The notes below the pieces were generated by a model that saw nothing but the letters and a program-made list of their open reading frames with translations, searched no databases and was not told the DNA's origin. From NCBI RefSeq assembly GCF_905404315.1, contig NC_066265.1, forward strand, positions 13,935,501-13,999,500: a stretch of 64,000 bases of DNA, given 5' to 3'. The stretch comes from Leptidea sinapis. Taxonomy: Eukaryota > Arthropoda > Insecta > Lepidoptera > Pieridae. The position numbers were made by a program, and so were the translations under genes. Below are positions 12,101 through 21,036 of the stretch, piece after piece. Numbering within the stretch: the first letter of the stretch is position 1; each line of letters starts with the position of its first letter.

Positions 12101-15100
12101 GAATAGGACGTACAAGGTTTATCAACGATACGTCACTCGAACGGTTGGCTCAGTTGAAAGAGCGCTCACTCGGGATGCGAGAGGTCGCGGGTTCAAGTCC
12201 CGCATCGTTCATAAATTTCGTTTTCAAATTATATTGTGTTATTAATCCCAGAATTGAGAGCTATCTCTATAACAAGTATTACATTTTCTAACCAGTTACT
12301 AAACTAACAGTAGTTTATACTACACTATTGTGTACTTATATAGTCAGTTAACTTTGGTGATCATAAAAACCAATTTAATATTGTTCCTATTAATTAAATT
12401 ATGTACCTATATACCATCCAACTATAAACAATTATCAATCGTAGTCAACAAGACAAGTCGTCTACTGAAATTGTGTAGTAAAACTAACTACAAAGCTGTG
12501 GAATGAGCTTCCTTGTGCGGTGTTTCCGGGACGATACGACATGGGTACCTTCAAAAAAAGCGCGTATACCTTCCTTAAAGGCCGGCAACGCTCTTGTGAT
12601 TCCTCTAGTGTTGCAAGAGAATGTGGGCGGCGGTGATCACTTAACACCAGGTGACCCGTACGCTCGTTTGTCCTCTTATTCCATAAAAAAAAAACTAGTT
12701 TATGTGTTGGCTATCTAATGAGTTTCTTTAAAATCACTTTAAGCACATCCCCCTGTGCTCTTTGTAAGAGAATAATGTATGAAGTGGTCGTTATTTTTTT
12801 CCTGTTCCAGAATCGTCCATTTATTCCCGTGGTCGAACATTCTGGACAAAGACATGAACCTCTCCGACTCATTCCGTGTGCCTGATCCGAAGAGCGGCCA
12901 GATGCGGCGTCTCATCTCGCAGATATCACCCAAAGAGGAGGAGATGTTCAGGAACATGTTGCGGAGACTTAACCACATCATTCAGGTGGCTGCGGAAGCC
13001 GACGTGAGAATCATGATAGACGCTGAACAGACCTACTTCCAGCCAGCAATCTCCAGGATCTGCCTCGAAATGATGAGGCGATATAATATCGTAAGGATAT
13101 ATATTTTAAATTATAGAGAGTTCGATTTAATTTAGGTTAAGGAAAATTGACATAAGTTAGTTCTAAATTAGAATAAAGCATTCAAGTTCTTCTTCGTCTT
13201 GAAAGAAAAAGTCAGTTAAACTTTATTCAATTAGGCTTAAACTAATCGCTTTTGAATAGTTACTATAAATATTTCCTTTTAATTGTTGAGGATGCCTGTA
13301 TAGAAGCGAAACACGTATATAATTGTTTCAAGACCAATTTTGGCGGAATTACACTAAAGAAAACTCAAAACATTTGGATAATTATGGATATCCGAAAAGT
13401 AACGCCTACTTCAATAAATTTTCAATAATAATAATATTACCGGCGAGACGTAACAGTTGTTCAATGAAGGTTATGCTTGTCCCACCCCATAATATGATAA
13501 AGACATGGTTTCTTCGTCCCACAGTGCTTCTTTTGTCCACCACCATGTCCATCATTGAGCTGAACCAGCTAAGAAGTATCATGTTGGAGAAAAAGGCCCA
13601 GATACTAGACAGCAAAGGCAGTAAAGATTGATAGTACCTCAGATATTTAATTAAATTCAAATATTGTAGAAATCTATACATATTATAATAAAAACAGAGA
13701 GCATGTCGTGTCTGTTCTTAAGATATATTTTTTTCAAAAGAATTGAACTAATCAAACTAACTAACTAACGTTGGCGGATTCTGACTTTCATATTTGATTT
13801 CTATAACGATTACAAAGTTTAAATATTGGATTTTTTAAATCTAATATATATAACATTCTCGTGTCACGGTGTACGTAATTGAACTCCTCCGAAACGGCTA
13901 GACTGATTTTCGTGAATCTTAGCGTGCATTTCGGCTAGGGTGCAGAATCCGACTACATCTATTTTTCATCCCCCTAAATGTTAAAATGTTTTTGACATTT
14001 TTTTAAATTTGTTTAATTATGATTCAGCATTAAAAAATACATACAACTTCTAATTTTATCTATACTAAAATTATAAAACTGCAGTGTTTGTTTGTTTGAA
14101 CGCGCTAATCTCTGGTACTACTGGTCCGATTTGAATGATTCTTTCAGTGTTGGGTAGTCCATTTATCGAGGAAGGCTATAGGCTTTATTTCTATGTTTTT
14201 TTTTTTCAAAATTAGGGATCCGTAATAAAATTGTTATTTTGTAACACAAGGTGTAAAATCGAAAACCTATTTTTGCGTGCGCTGCAAAAACTATTGACAA
14301 TAGAACAAAATGATGTACAGGCTATAATTACTTACTTATTATTACTTATAAAACTATCGCGTGAATTATACTTTATATGGCAAAACAACGTTAGCCGGGT
14401 CAGCTAGTGTATGATATATTTTGTTGGTCTGAGAATCTGTCGTCATCAATTTTTATACCCTAAAAATTTTAATAATTGAATTTTTTTATTACTTTATATG
14501 GCAATACAACGTTTGCTGGGTCAGCTTGTATTATATAAAACTTAAAATTTCAGGGTAGATACGTTGTGTTTAACACATACCAGACTTACCTGAAGAATAC
14601 ATATAACGAGATCGTAACAGACCTGGAGCAAGCTGAGCGACAGAACTTCTACTGGGGAGCAAAGTTAGTGCGCGGCGCTTACATCGAACAGGTTATTATA
14701 ATAGTCTTACTTGGTCTTCTCTGATTGTGTAGCGTCCATTGCGTAGTTTGCATTTTACGGTCGTTTTCAATAACGTATCTCTAGTTACGGTTACATTGCT
14801 GTGACCGTTTGATGACAAGATCTTATCTATCCATAGTTATATCCAATATAGTTCTAGTCGAATGCTTTATGGCGATAGGTTACTGAAATGTAAGTAAGCG
14901 TAAAAGGATAGATTTGTCTACCTCTAGTAAATTAAACTGAGGATCGATAGGTTATTGAAAACGGCCGTTTATCATTCAATTTGAAAATTTAATAATATAA
15001 CATAACACCCAATCAGAGGGCCTACAATCCACTTTTAATAAGCGATGTGATTCCGATGCAGTTTAGTTTAGGTACCTAAACTGAATCACTAAAATTCGTA

Positions 15101-18100
15101 CCATGAAGTGCCTTTTACTGAATGGTGCTTGGATCGCTTGTGAAGAATGAACGAAATAAATTTATCTGTGGTCCGCGGTGTGAGAAAGAGATGACGCTCT
15201 ACAGTCATTGCATAAGATTGTCTCTCTTACTCGAACCATATGCGTTGCGTTTCGAAACCTACAATGATATGATTTTAGCAGTTTTTTTGCGTAGAAAATA
15301 CTAAAAATACATTTTAAAATAGCGCTTTATAGCGTCAAATTAAAAACCATTAAGCCCTTCTTTGTACTTGTTAAATAATAATAATATAAATAAATATACT
15401 TCTTTGAATTACAAATTAAATGTTTGCTTAGGTGTTTTCGTAAAAATAACGAGTTATGAACGCACCTCTATTGATGTTTGTTTGACAGGACCACAGAGTA
15501 CATTTTTTTTAATTCGTTCTTGCGAACAGGCTATAGCCCGGGCCCTTACTGCCTTGTCTGTAATATTTTCATTTTTGGTATTTAGTTTCAGTATTTTGTT
15601 TTACAAAAAAGTCCAATAAAGTATTCTCATCTCATCTTTCATCAATAAAATTTTCCTTTTCTTTATGTTTTCACTATTTTTAAAAGTTATTAACAACACG
15701 ATTCACTCTACTCTAAGGGAGTAGCAACTTTTTTCGAATCGCTCACTTTAACACATAAGCTATCCAGTTTAGGTTGATATAATACCTCATGGTACGAATG
15801 AATGAACGAACTAAATCAGTTTGCGATTCAATTGATATCATTTTTGACATTCAATTGACATCATTGCGATTTAATCAGTTGATTTGACGTCAACCTAAAT
15901 TAGATAACTCTAATCACGTCATGGTACGAAATAGCAAAGCAGTTCATTTTAGGTTGTAAATTGAATCGCAATAAGAGTTCATGGTAGGCCCGCAGACCAC
16001 AGACTAATATCACACAATATTAGTGTAAATAATATTTGTTAGATAGAGAAATGCAAACAAATAAGTAAATTATTTATTGAGATTCAAAGGGATTGTCTGT
16101 GTATGCCGAAATACAGGTCGGCTACAGTTGCTAAGTCTTTTATGTAAATACTAAACTTTGCTTATTGCATATATGTCTTTTAGTTTAGGATATGAAATTT
16201 TTGTGAAACAAATAAATTATTATTATTTACAGAATTAATTGTTATTTTTGTGATCTCCATTACTTTTGTGATTAAATGTTCAAATATTGATGGGTCATGA
16301 CGTGTCATTCGTACGGGTCGACTTACGGCCGTTCCCAATATACTATCTACAGATAGAGATAAGTTACTACCTTCTACTGTCAATAATCTGAAGCTGTCCC
16401 AATGTACCCGATAAGTCATTCTTATCGCCTTATATTGGGACGCGTGAATTGCAATTTCAATAGAAACTTCTATCGCCGGTCTGGCTATACGTAGTCCCAT
16501 TGACAGACAGCGTGCACAGATAAGGTGAATTACCGTCGATAAGTTTATTGGCACAGAAAAGTCAACGATAGTTACGATTTTTATCACAACCGGAGATAGA
16601 CTGAATATTGGGACCGGCCATTAGTGGTTAAAGCACTGGGGCAAATCCCTAGAGCCGCGGGTTTAAATCCCGCATTATCTATTATTGTCAATAAATTCGT
16701 CATTAAATTTAAACTGATATTTGTGACAAACTTAACGTCATTTTCAACACGTAACCCCGCATAATTTGTATACTATAATGTCTCTCCACACAGGAGCGCG
16801 CTCGTGCGGCGGCGATGGGCTACGAGGACCCAACCTGCGAGAGTGTCGAGGCCACCACGACATCATTCCATAAGTGTCTCAAGGAAATCCTGAGCAGAGT
16901 GAAGGTACATATTATATCTTAAAAACCAAGTTAGATAAGTTGCTATTCACAAGACTGTGGGTTGCAGTAATTGATTTACAATTACGTCGAGTGTCTAGTG
17001 AATAATCTTTTTTTTCATCACAATTGCGAGGAAAATAATAGTTATTTATGTAAGTGTTTAATAACTATTATATATTATACCCCTCGTATTAAAACACGTA
17101 TGTGGGTTCTTGGCTTCGCCTCGTTTGATAATAGTATCAATTCAGTGTTTTAATACCTAATTATCAACAGTTGCATACAAGACTTTATCTACGCCCATAA
17201 TATGAATCCTCTCAAAGATTCTGAACAAGCTTACTGCTAACATTAAAAAAGCCAGTCCTAGTAACCATAATATCATCCAAAAGAGAGATATTATGAAAAC
17301 GGATGATATAATGTACTGAATTTCATTACAACACTCGGTTGGTTGATGTAATGGTTATTAGGACATTGGGTGTTTTCATTTAGATTATCTGTGGGTGTTT
17401 TAATGTTGGCAATAAGTTTAATAATAATCTTTAATAGAGGATTTAAAGCATGGGTTTTTATTATTATTATATTGTTTACCATACAGCAACAAATGCGATA
17501 CAAACAAAATATGATTATTATGGGAAATGGCGCGCAAGTTTTTTTTGCACTCGCCAAAGGTAAGGTGATTGATTACATATAGCTTACTTCAAACTTATAA
17601 TTTTAGTGATAAAATGCATATATTTATAACAAATTATTGTGAATTATAAATAATTTGACAATAATAAATGCTTTTTCGTCTTTAATTCAAATCAAATCAA
17701 AATCAAATCAAACCCAAATATATTTATTTTCTCTCACAATAATTAGCTAAGGTGACGTTTATTTATTCCATAAATGTAAATGGATTTTCAGCGGCAATAA
17801 ACCACTGTGTTTTTACAAAAAAAAACTGTATTATCCGGTTAAATTGAAAATACTCTGTTTACTCTCATATAATTTGCAGTAAGGTACTAACTTAAATTTG
17901 AAGGGATTATTCTATTATACACTAGTCTTCCGTAATCAGCAAGTGCGAATTTAGCACGCACACAGCGGCCTGTCAATGCGCATTATTTTTTTTGTATTAA
18001 TTATAAGCAGTTTGCTTATAATTGGGATGTAATGAGATAATGTATAAGAAAGCTATTAAAACAAGCTATAAGACCCTGGAAAATAAACTATCTTATAAAC

Positions 18101-19774
18101 AAAATAAGGATCAGAACTTGATTAGGGCATAGTGCCGTACGGTACTTTCGATACTGCACTTTCCGATTTTCGAAGGCTAGTGTTAAAAATATGCGTTCGT
18201 GTGTTATAGTTCGGTTTATGGTCCTTAGAACGGTGTAAGGCTCACTTTACGAGCAAGCGTGTTGTAAATTTTCTTACGAAATTGACGAAAATATTACGTC
18301 AATCGAGGATAAAGAGCGCGTCGATAATGCTACCCTAACCTAAAGTGAAAAATATCTTATCATATTTTTTTTGACCACTCTCTCTTTTGTTGTAATATAT
18401 AATATATACATATAGATATGCATCTTTCAGTGTTGCGCATGGTCTCTGGGACCCTGATTGCCCATTGCACCACAAATCTGGTAATTATTAATTGTCCTGC
18501 AGCGAAAACTCACATAAAAATCCCATAAGACAATATTAATATTTGTCTTATTTATTAAACACAGCGAAAAGTTACTCCAAGTTTAAAATTACTTCTCTCT
18601 GTCATCTAATTTGTTTTTTATGAAAATAAGGGAGGAGACGAGCAGGACATTCAGCTGGTGGTAATTGATACGCCCTGCCCATTACAATGCGGAGCCGCTC
18701 AGTATTATTGAAGAACCCAAAAATTCTGAGCAGCACTATAATTGCGCTCGTCACCTTGAGACATAACTTGTCAAGTCTCATTTGCCAAGTAATTACATTA
18801 GCTACGGCGCCCTTCAGACCGAAACACAGTAATGCTTACACATTACTGCTTCACGGCAGGAATAAGCGCCGTTGTTGTACCCATAATCTAGCTGGCGTCC
18901 GGTGCAACCTCCCACTGGTAATACTAGTTGTCAATGGTAAGATAAAGGCAAAAAGTCTTAAATTAATGATAAATAGTCTTAATTTTTATACTGACTGTCA
19001 ATATCTTACAGGGTGAACGTAAGAATAAGTTGGGTATTATGGTGGCCTCACACAACGAGGACACGGTGCGGTACGCGATTCAGCTCATGCGGGAGCATGG
19101 CATCACTCCCGAAGAGCGCGTCGTGTGCTTCGGACAGTTGCTCGGCATGTGTGACCACATCACCTTCCCCTTGGGTGAGTTTGATGTAAATGCATTACAC
19201 GAATAAAACTAAAACCAACATTTTATGAACGATGCGGGAGTCGAACCCGCGACCTCTTGCGTTTCGTGCGAGCGCTCTTTACAACTGAGCCACCCGTTCG
19301 AGTGACGTATCGTTTATAAAATCTTGTATGCTTTGTTCAACTCTCAGGTTGTGGCTTTTAATACTTCAATTAAATTTTGCTCTTTATAAATTCAATTAAT
19401 TTGGTTCGGTTGTCTTACTTTTAATATTCATCAACTATTTAACATAATTGCTTGCAATGTGTGGTTATATATTTGACTTAAAATATTTTCATTGTATTTT
19501 GTACCTGCTCCAACAACTAATAACGTTGTCTCCACCTGTATGAAAAGCCCTTATTTTTTTTATTTCAGGCCAAGCTGGTTATTCCGCGTACAAATACGTG
19601 CCCTACGGCCCAGTGCTGGAAGTGTTGCCATATTTGTCGCGGCGTGCGAATGAGAACCGTGGGTTCTTGAGCAAAATTAAAAAGGAAAAAGGACTTATTT
19701 TGAAGGAAATTAGCCGCAGAGTTGTCACCGGTCAAATGTTCTACAAACCGGTCGGTAACTATACACCTGTTTAA
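5929..19774 (+). CDS. PRODH: Proline dehydrogenase, mitochondrial (last eight exons; 5' end outside window)
   Basis: FAD enzyme of the mitochondrial inner membrane/matrix that oxidises L-proline to pyrroline-5-carboxylate (fly homologue sluggish-A). Exons join in frame: 5929-6110, 7789-7853, 9502-9680, 12811-13090, 14554-14691, 16794-16904, 19012-19174, 19569-19774, all with AG/GT borders. They give 440 residues from a split first codon to TAA at 19772-19774. Numbered from the first complete visible codon, family landmarks are VKLTALG (Lys72), IDAEQTYFQPA (Asp212), LVRGAY (Arg275), VASHNEDT (330-337) and the proline-binding motif YLSRRANEN (394-402, matching YLxxRRxxEN). These span the TIM-barrel catalytic domain. 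The mitochondrial presequence and N-terminal domain must lie upstream; I found no convincing exon for them in 1-5928. No stop or frameshift interrupts the part seen. Introns are full of transposons. The identification rests on strong motif agreement from memory of the family. Confidence 0.97.
6168..6412 (+). repeat. Repeat family A, copy 2
   Basis: Begins AAGGGACGAGACGAGCAGGA and runs to GCATCCTGTGCAAACGAGC. It carries a small internal deletion. Lies in PRODH visible intron 1. Confidence 0.8.
6475..6645 (-). repeat. tRNA-derived SINE
   Basis: The minus strand has a near-complete cloverleaf: acceptor arms GAACAGT and ATCGTTC, D arm GCTC/GAGC, and B box GGTTCGAGTCC. Position 33 is C rather than T, and SINE-like flanks are shared with the copies at 12127 and 19221. 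Confidence 0.65.
6832..7078 (-). mobile_element. LINE family b, 3' end fragment
   Basis: Contains AGTGATCACCGC and TCCACAGCTTGG, matching the C-terminal 'LWNELP' and 3' UTR region of the better copy at 56521-57590. Frameshifted. Confidence 0.65.
7130..7740 (+). mobile_element. LINE family a, C-terminus and 3' end, split by repeat A
   Basis: 7133-7180 reads FKRIVKKRLSGKGYY, the end of the reverse-transcriptase ORF. The 3' UTR resumes at 7499 and ends TGAATAAAAATATTTGAATT. The copy of repeat A at 7191-7498 interrupts it. Confidence 0.65.
7191..7498 (+). repeat. Repeat family A, copy 3 (nested in a LINE)
   Basis: Full-length copy from ATGAAAATAAGGGATGAGAC to GAGCCTCCCACTGGTA. It sits inside LINE family a, so the flanking LINE defines its borders to within a few bases. 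Confidence 0.8.
7789..7853 (+). CDS. PRODH: PRODH visible exon 2
   Basis: A 65-bp exon with acceptor ttttgcag and donor gtgagt. It completes the split Gly and encodes ITQSTGLMAVKLTALGRPQL plus Leu. It carries the lysine of the KLTALG motif near the flavin. Confidence 0.95.
7874..8198 (-). mobile_element. Non-autonomous Helitron, type 2
   Basis: On the minus strand it starts TCTAATATATAAAATTCTCG and ends GGGTCAGCTAG after a hairpin (GGCAATACAACGTTTGC). It is inserted between A and T. It begins about 20 bp after the PRODH donor at 7854. Confidence 0.82.
8331..9072. mobile_element. MITE-like element with outer TIRs and an internal inverted repeat
   Basis: Outer ends TTTTAACCGACTTCAAAAA and TTTTTGAAGTCGGTTTTTTT are inverted. 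Inside, 8645-8780 and 8930-9065 form a second inverted pair of about 130 bp (CTGAAAAGTATCAAATAACC and its reverse). No ORF. Confidence 0.6.
9502..9680 (+). CDS. PRODH: PRODH visible exon 3
   Basis: Acceptor ggtttcag and donor gtaagt. It encodes LQLSEVIMRARNYMQQ... to ...FMKKITSDTE and ends two bases into a Gly codon. This is the less conserved linker between two barrel strands in animal PRODH. Confidence 0.95.
9704..9822 (+). mobile_element. LINE family b coding fragment
   Basis: Reads ARIVGDPVLCEWLDHLALRR, then DVASLCVFYRIYH, matching the C-terminal region of the LINE at 56521-57590. It stops abruptly at a transposase fragment. Confidence 0.7.
9823..9946 (+). pseudogene. Tc1/IS630-type transposase C-terminal fragment
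   Basis: Reads LKQSVRLAVKNFPMERVRAS, then IDNWPQRFKDCIAANGDHFE and a stop. The CIxxxGGHFE-like ending is typical of Tc1-type DDE transposases. No catalytic residues remain. Confidence 0.55.
10140..10440 (-). mobile_element. CR1/jockey-like LINE 3' fragment with (ATT)n tail
   Basis: 10433-10197 on the minus strand encodes a reverse-transcriptase C-terminus (NRVVHIWNRLPKDVVKSKSV, then FKNRLDKHLDRYGK, stop). An (ATT)n tail follows at 10141-10162. Confidence 0.7.
10655..11402. mobile_element. Foldback family D, copy 1
   Basis: Contains a palindrome at 10697-10739 (AAACACTCATGTGATA/TATCACATGAGTGTTT), and 10745-10835 pairs with 11280-11370 in reverse. The right side reaches a Helitron-like terminus GGGTCAGCTAG at 11392-11402 followed by T. 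Confidence 0.55.
11968..12230. repeat. Inverted pair of tRNA-derived SINEs
   Basis: 11968-12027 (minus) and 12127-12230 (plus) carry the same tRNA-like head and 3' flank (GAACGATGCGGGACTTGAAC against GTTCAAGTCCCGCATCGTTC). The plus copy folds as a cloverleaf with a 7-bp acceptor stem, but C replaces T33. Confidence 0.6.
12485..12696 (+). mobile_element. LINE family b, 3' end fragment
   Basis: Runs from CAAAGCTGTGGAATGAGCTT through the 3' UTR TGATCACTTAACACCAGGTG to CCATAAAAAAAAAAC. It is the 5'-truncated form common here. Lies upstream of PRODH visible exon 4. Confidence 0.7.
12811..13090 (+). CDS. PRODH: PRODH visible exon 4
   Basis: Acceptor tgttccag and donor gtaagg. Ninety-three complete codons follow the split Gly, including VRIMIDAEQTYFQPAISR, a signature stretch of proline dehydrogenases. 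The exon ends at a codon boundary. Confidence 0.97.
13206..13290 (-). repeat. LINE 3'-end-like repeat, family I, copy 2
   Basis: Matches 5106-5190 (TTTATTCAATTAGGCTTAAA, CGCTTTTGAATAGTTACTAT). Confidence 0.45.
13840..14528 (+). mobile_element. Helitron type 2, host copy
   Basis: Starts TCTAATATATATAACATTCT after an A and ends GGCAATACAACGTTTGCTGG then GTCAGCTTG before a T. The last motif has mutated from CTAG. It is split by the type 1 Helitron at 14059-14407; without it the element is about 340 bp. Confidence 0.78.
14059..14407 (+). mobile_element. Helitron type 1 nested in Helitron type 2 (349 bp)
   Basis: Starts TCTATACTAAAATTAT after A and ends GGGTCAGCTAG before T. It is near-identical, in reverse, to 1414-1762. 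Confidence 0.85.
14554..14691 (+). CDS. PRODH: PRODH visible exon 5
   Basis: Acceptor aatttcag and donor gttatt. It has 46 codons starting GRYVVFNTYQTYLKN and ending FYWGAKLVRGAYIEQ. FNTYQ and LVRGAY are conserved PRODH blocks. The acceptor lies only 25 bp after the end of an old Helitron, so the branchpoint region must be very short or inside the element. Confidence 0.96.
14758..14967. mobile_element. MITE family C, copy 1 (210 bp)
   Basis: Ends CGGTCGTTTTCAATAAC and GTTATTGAAAACGGCCG (one mismatch to its reverse in the last bases). Flanked by TTA on the left. Confidence 0.7.
15018..15993. mobile_element. Possible non-autonomous DNA transposon
   Basis: The left end GGGCCTACAATCC and right end CATGGTAGGCCC are an imperfect inverted pair about 975 bp apart. 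Repeated GGTACGAAT/ATTCGTACC words occur inside. No transposase ORF. Confidence 0.35.
16326..16620. mobile_element. MITE family B, copy 2 (295 bp)
   Basis: Ends CGGCCGTTCCC and GGGACCGGCCA, flanked by TTA at 16323-16325 and 16621-16623. It is closely similar to 462-770 along its whole length. Confidence 0.8.
16624..16682 (+). repeat. tRNA-like fragment (SINE remnant)
   Basis: Has AGTGGTTAAAGCACTGGGGC (A-box-like) and CGCGGGTTTAAATCCCGC (T-arm/B box). The acceptor stem is absent, so it is not a tRNA gene. MITE B copy 2 abuts it. Confidence 0.4.
16794..16904 (+). CDS. PRODH: PRODH visible exon 6
   Basis: Acceptor cacacag and donor gtacat. It has 37 codons, ERARAAAMGYEDP... to ...KEILSRVK, following LVRGAYIEQ exactly as in other animals. 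Confidence 0.95.
17040..17460. mobile_element. Foldback family D, copy 2
   Basis: Shares ACAGTTGCATACAAGACTTT, GTACTGAATTTCATTACAAC and GGGTGTTTTAATGTTGGCAA with copies 1 and 3. It is shortened in the middle. Confidence 0.55.
18617..18922 (+). repeat. Repeat family A, copy 4
   Basis: Full-length from ATGAAAATAAGGGAGGAGAC to CCTCCCACTGGTAA. It ends 90 bp before the acceptor of PRODH visible exon 7. Confidence 0.8.
19012..19174 (+). CDS. PRODH: PRODH visible exon 7
   Basis: Acceptor tcttacag and donor gtgagt. It encodes GERKNKLGIMVASHNEDT... to ...FGQLLGMCDHITFPL plus the first base of Gly. VASHNEDTVR and YFGQLLGM-like blocks are diagnostic of the barrel C-terminal half. Confidence 0.97.
19221..19345 (-). 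repeat. tRNA-derived SINE
   Basis: The minus strand folds as a cloverleaf: acceptor arms GAACGGG and ATCGTTC, D arm GCTC/GAGC, T arm around GGTTCGACTCC, anticodon-like GAA but with C33. It lies in the last PRODH intron. Confidence 0.65.
19569..19774 (+). CDS. PRODH: PRODH last coding exon
   Basis: Acceptor tatttcag; stop TAA at 19772-19774. It encodes QAGYSAYKYVPYGPVLEVLP, then YLSRRANENRG, the proline carboxylate-binding helix, then a basic C-terminus ending TGQMFYKPVGNYTPV. Length and ending agree with animal PRODH. Confidence 0.97.
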
Positions 19775-19878
19775 TGAGACGTTTATGTTTTAGGAAATTG
19801 AGCCTCGGTTTGTTTGTAACTCGCCGCCATTTTGTAATAGTTTGCCAAGAATAGATGTTATTACTTATTAGCCAATGC

Positions 19879-19884
19879 AATAAA
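19879..19884 (+). promoter_or_regulatory. Poly(A) signal of PRODH
   Basis: AATAAA 105 bp past the PRODH stop. A second AATAAA lies at 20229-20234, inside a MITE, and could give a longer 3' UTR. Confidence 0.5.
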
Positions 19885-20051
19885 TGAGTCCTATTACTGA
19901 TGTGCATTAACTTAATGTTTTTATTACTTTCTATAAAATATAATAATTTATGGGAATTAAATTTATAGCTACACAATCGACTCGTAAATTTTTAATGAAT
20001 GACACCTATCATAGTCTCCGATAATGGGACGTGAATTTTAAAACTAAATAG

Positions 20052-20463
20052 CTTAGATTAAGGATTGGTCTCCGCACCTAAGAACCTACCTTACGAACTA
20101 CCTACCTTAAGAACTTACCTAAGAACAATAGCTTTTTTATTGTAGTAACTATTAGATGCGTTGCATCTTGACACTCAATATCTTTCAGATTTTGTGACAT
20201 ACGCTTCGTGTTATTTTACATTCACATTAATAAAATACAAAATAATTACTGATGATATGTGATCCCAGTGTCTTTCTTATTTCTGTTAGTATTATTTTTA
20301 CAAAGTTTTACTATGCAACCCGGCATTTTAGTATCAATTATTAGCAAAGTTTGACAGAACATGTCATCGTGTCATACATTAGGCGTTGTATTAGTTGCAA
20401 CACTTTGTGACTACGCCTGCGGTATATAGTTGGAGCGCAGCAGAGACCAATCCTTGATCTTAT
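20052..20463. mobile_element. MITE family F in the PRODH 3' flank
   Basis: Imperfect inverted ends of about 24 bp (TTAAGGATTGGTCTCCGC and GCAGAGACCAATCCTTGA), about 410 bp apart. A shorter relative is at 33567-33683. It contains an AATAAA at 20229. Confidence 0.55.
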
Positions 20464-20639
20464 CCAAACAGCTTGAGAGTTCAGGGCATTATATATCTAA
20501 TTTATTATTATTTACTGGATTATCTATTACCATGAATTATTATAGTGAAAATTAATTTGAATGAATACACCAGGAATACATAATATATTTATAAAAGACG
20601 CTTAGTATGTACGACCGTAATAAGTACTCTACTCATCAC

Positions 20640-21036
20640 TGACCTCTACTATATACCACTGGACTGGCGGCCGTCAAAGTGCTTTTATTGCCTGTTAAAT
20701 ATTCGCCATTTTGGCGCTGTAGGCCATAGCGACAGTCTGCGGTACTACAACTAGTGATGACGACCTCAGCTAAAGAAACATCGATAGGAAACTATTTACA
20801 AAAATTTAATATTGTTTTATATTACTTTGATTCCTGAAGTGTAAATAACACGGAATATGAACGAAATTAATTCAAAATGCAAATATACTTCAGAGTATTG
20901 TACGTTCCTTCGCAGCCATTTGTACTATACGTCAAAATTAGTTCTCTGGACGGTCGCGAGTGGCGCTTCAAATAGGCAGAAAAGATTTGCTGTCAAACAT
21001 ATGGAACAGCCTGTCCAGTGGTATTTATACAGGTAG
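20640..21036 (+). mobile_element. Repeat family H, copy 1 (about 390 bp)
   Basis: Has inner inverted ends TACCACTGGAC and GTCCAGTGGTA. It is homologous, in reverse, to 32921-33320 along its full length, including CGTTCCTTCGCAGCCATTTG. Not coding. Confidence 0.6.

Noticed and set aside
12127..12215. A tRNA gene on the plus strand
   Set aside because: The cloverleaf is good, but the base before the anticodon is C rather than T, and the same unit with SINE flanks recurs at 6475 and 19221 with different anticodons. It is a SINE head.
19221..19300. A tRNA-Phe gene on the minus strand
   Set aside because: An anticodon-like GAA is present, but position 33 is C and the flanks match the SINE family.
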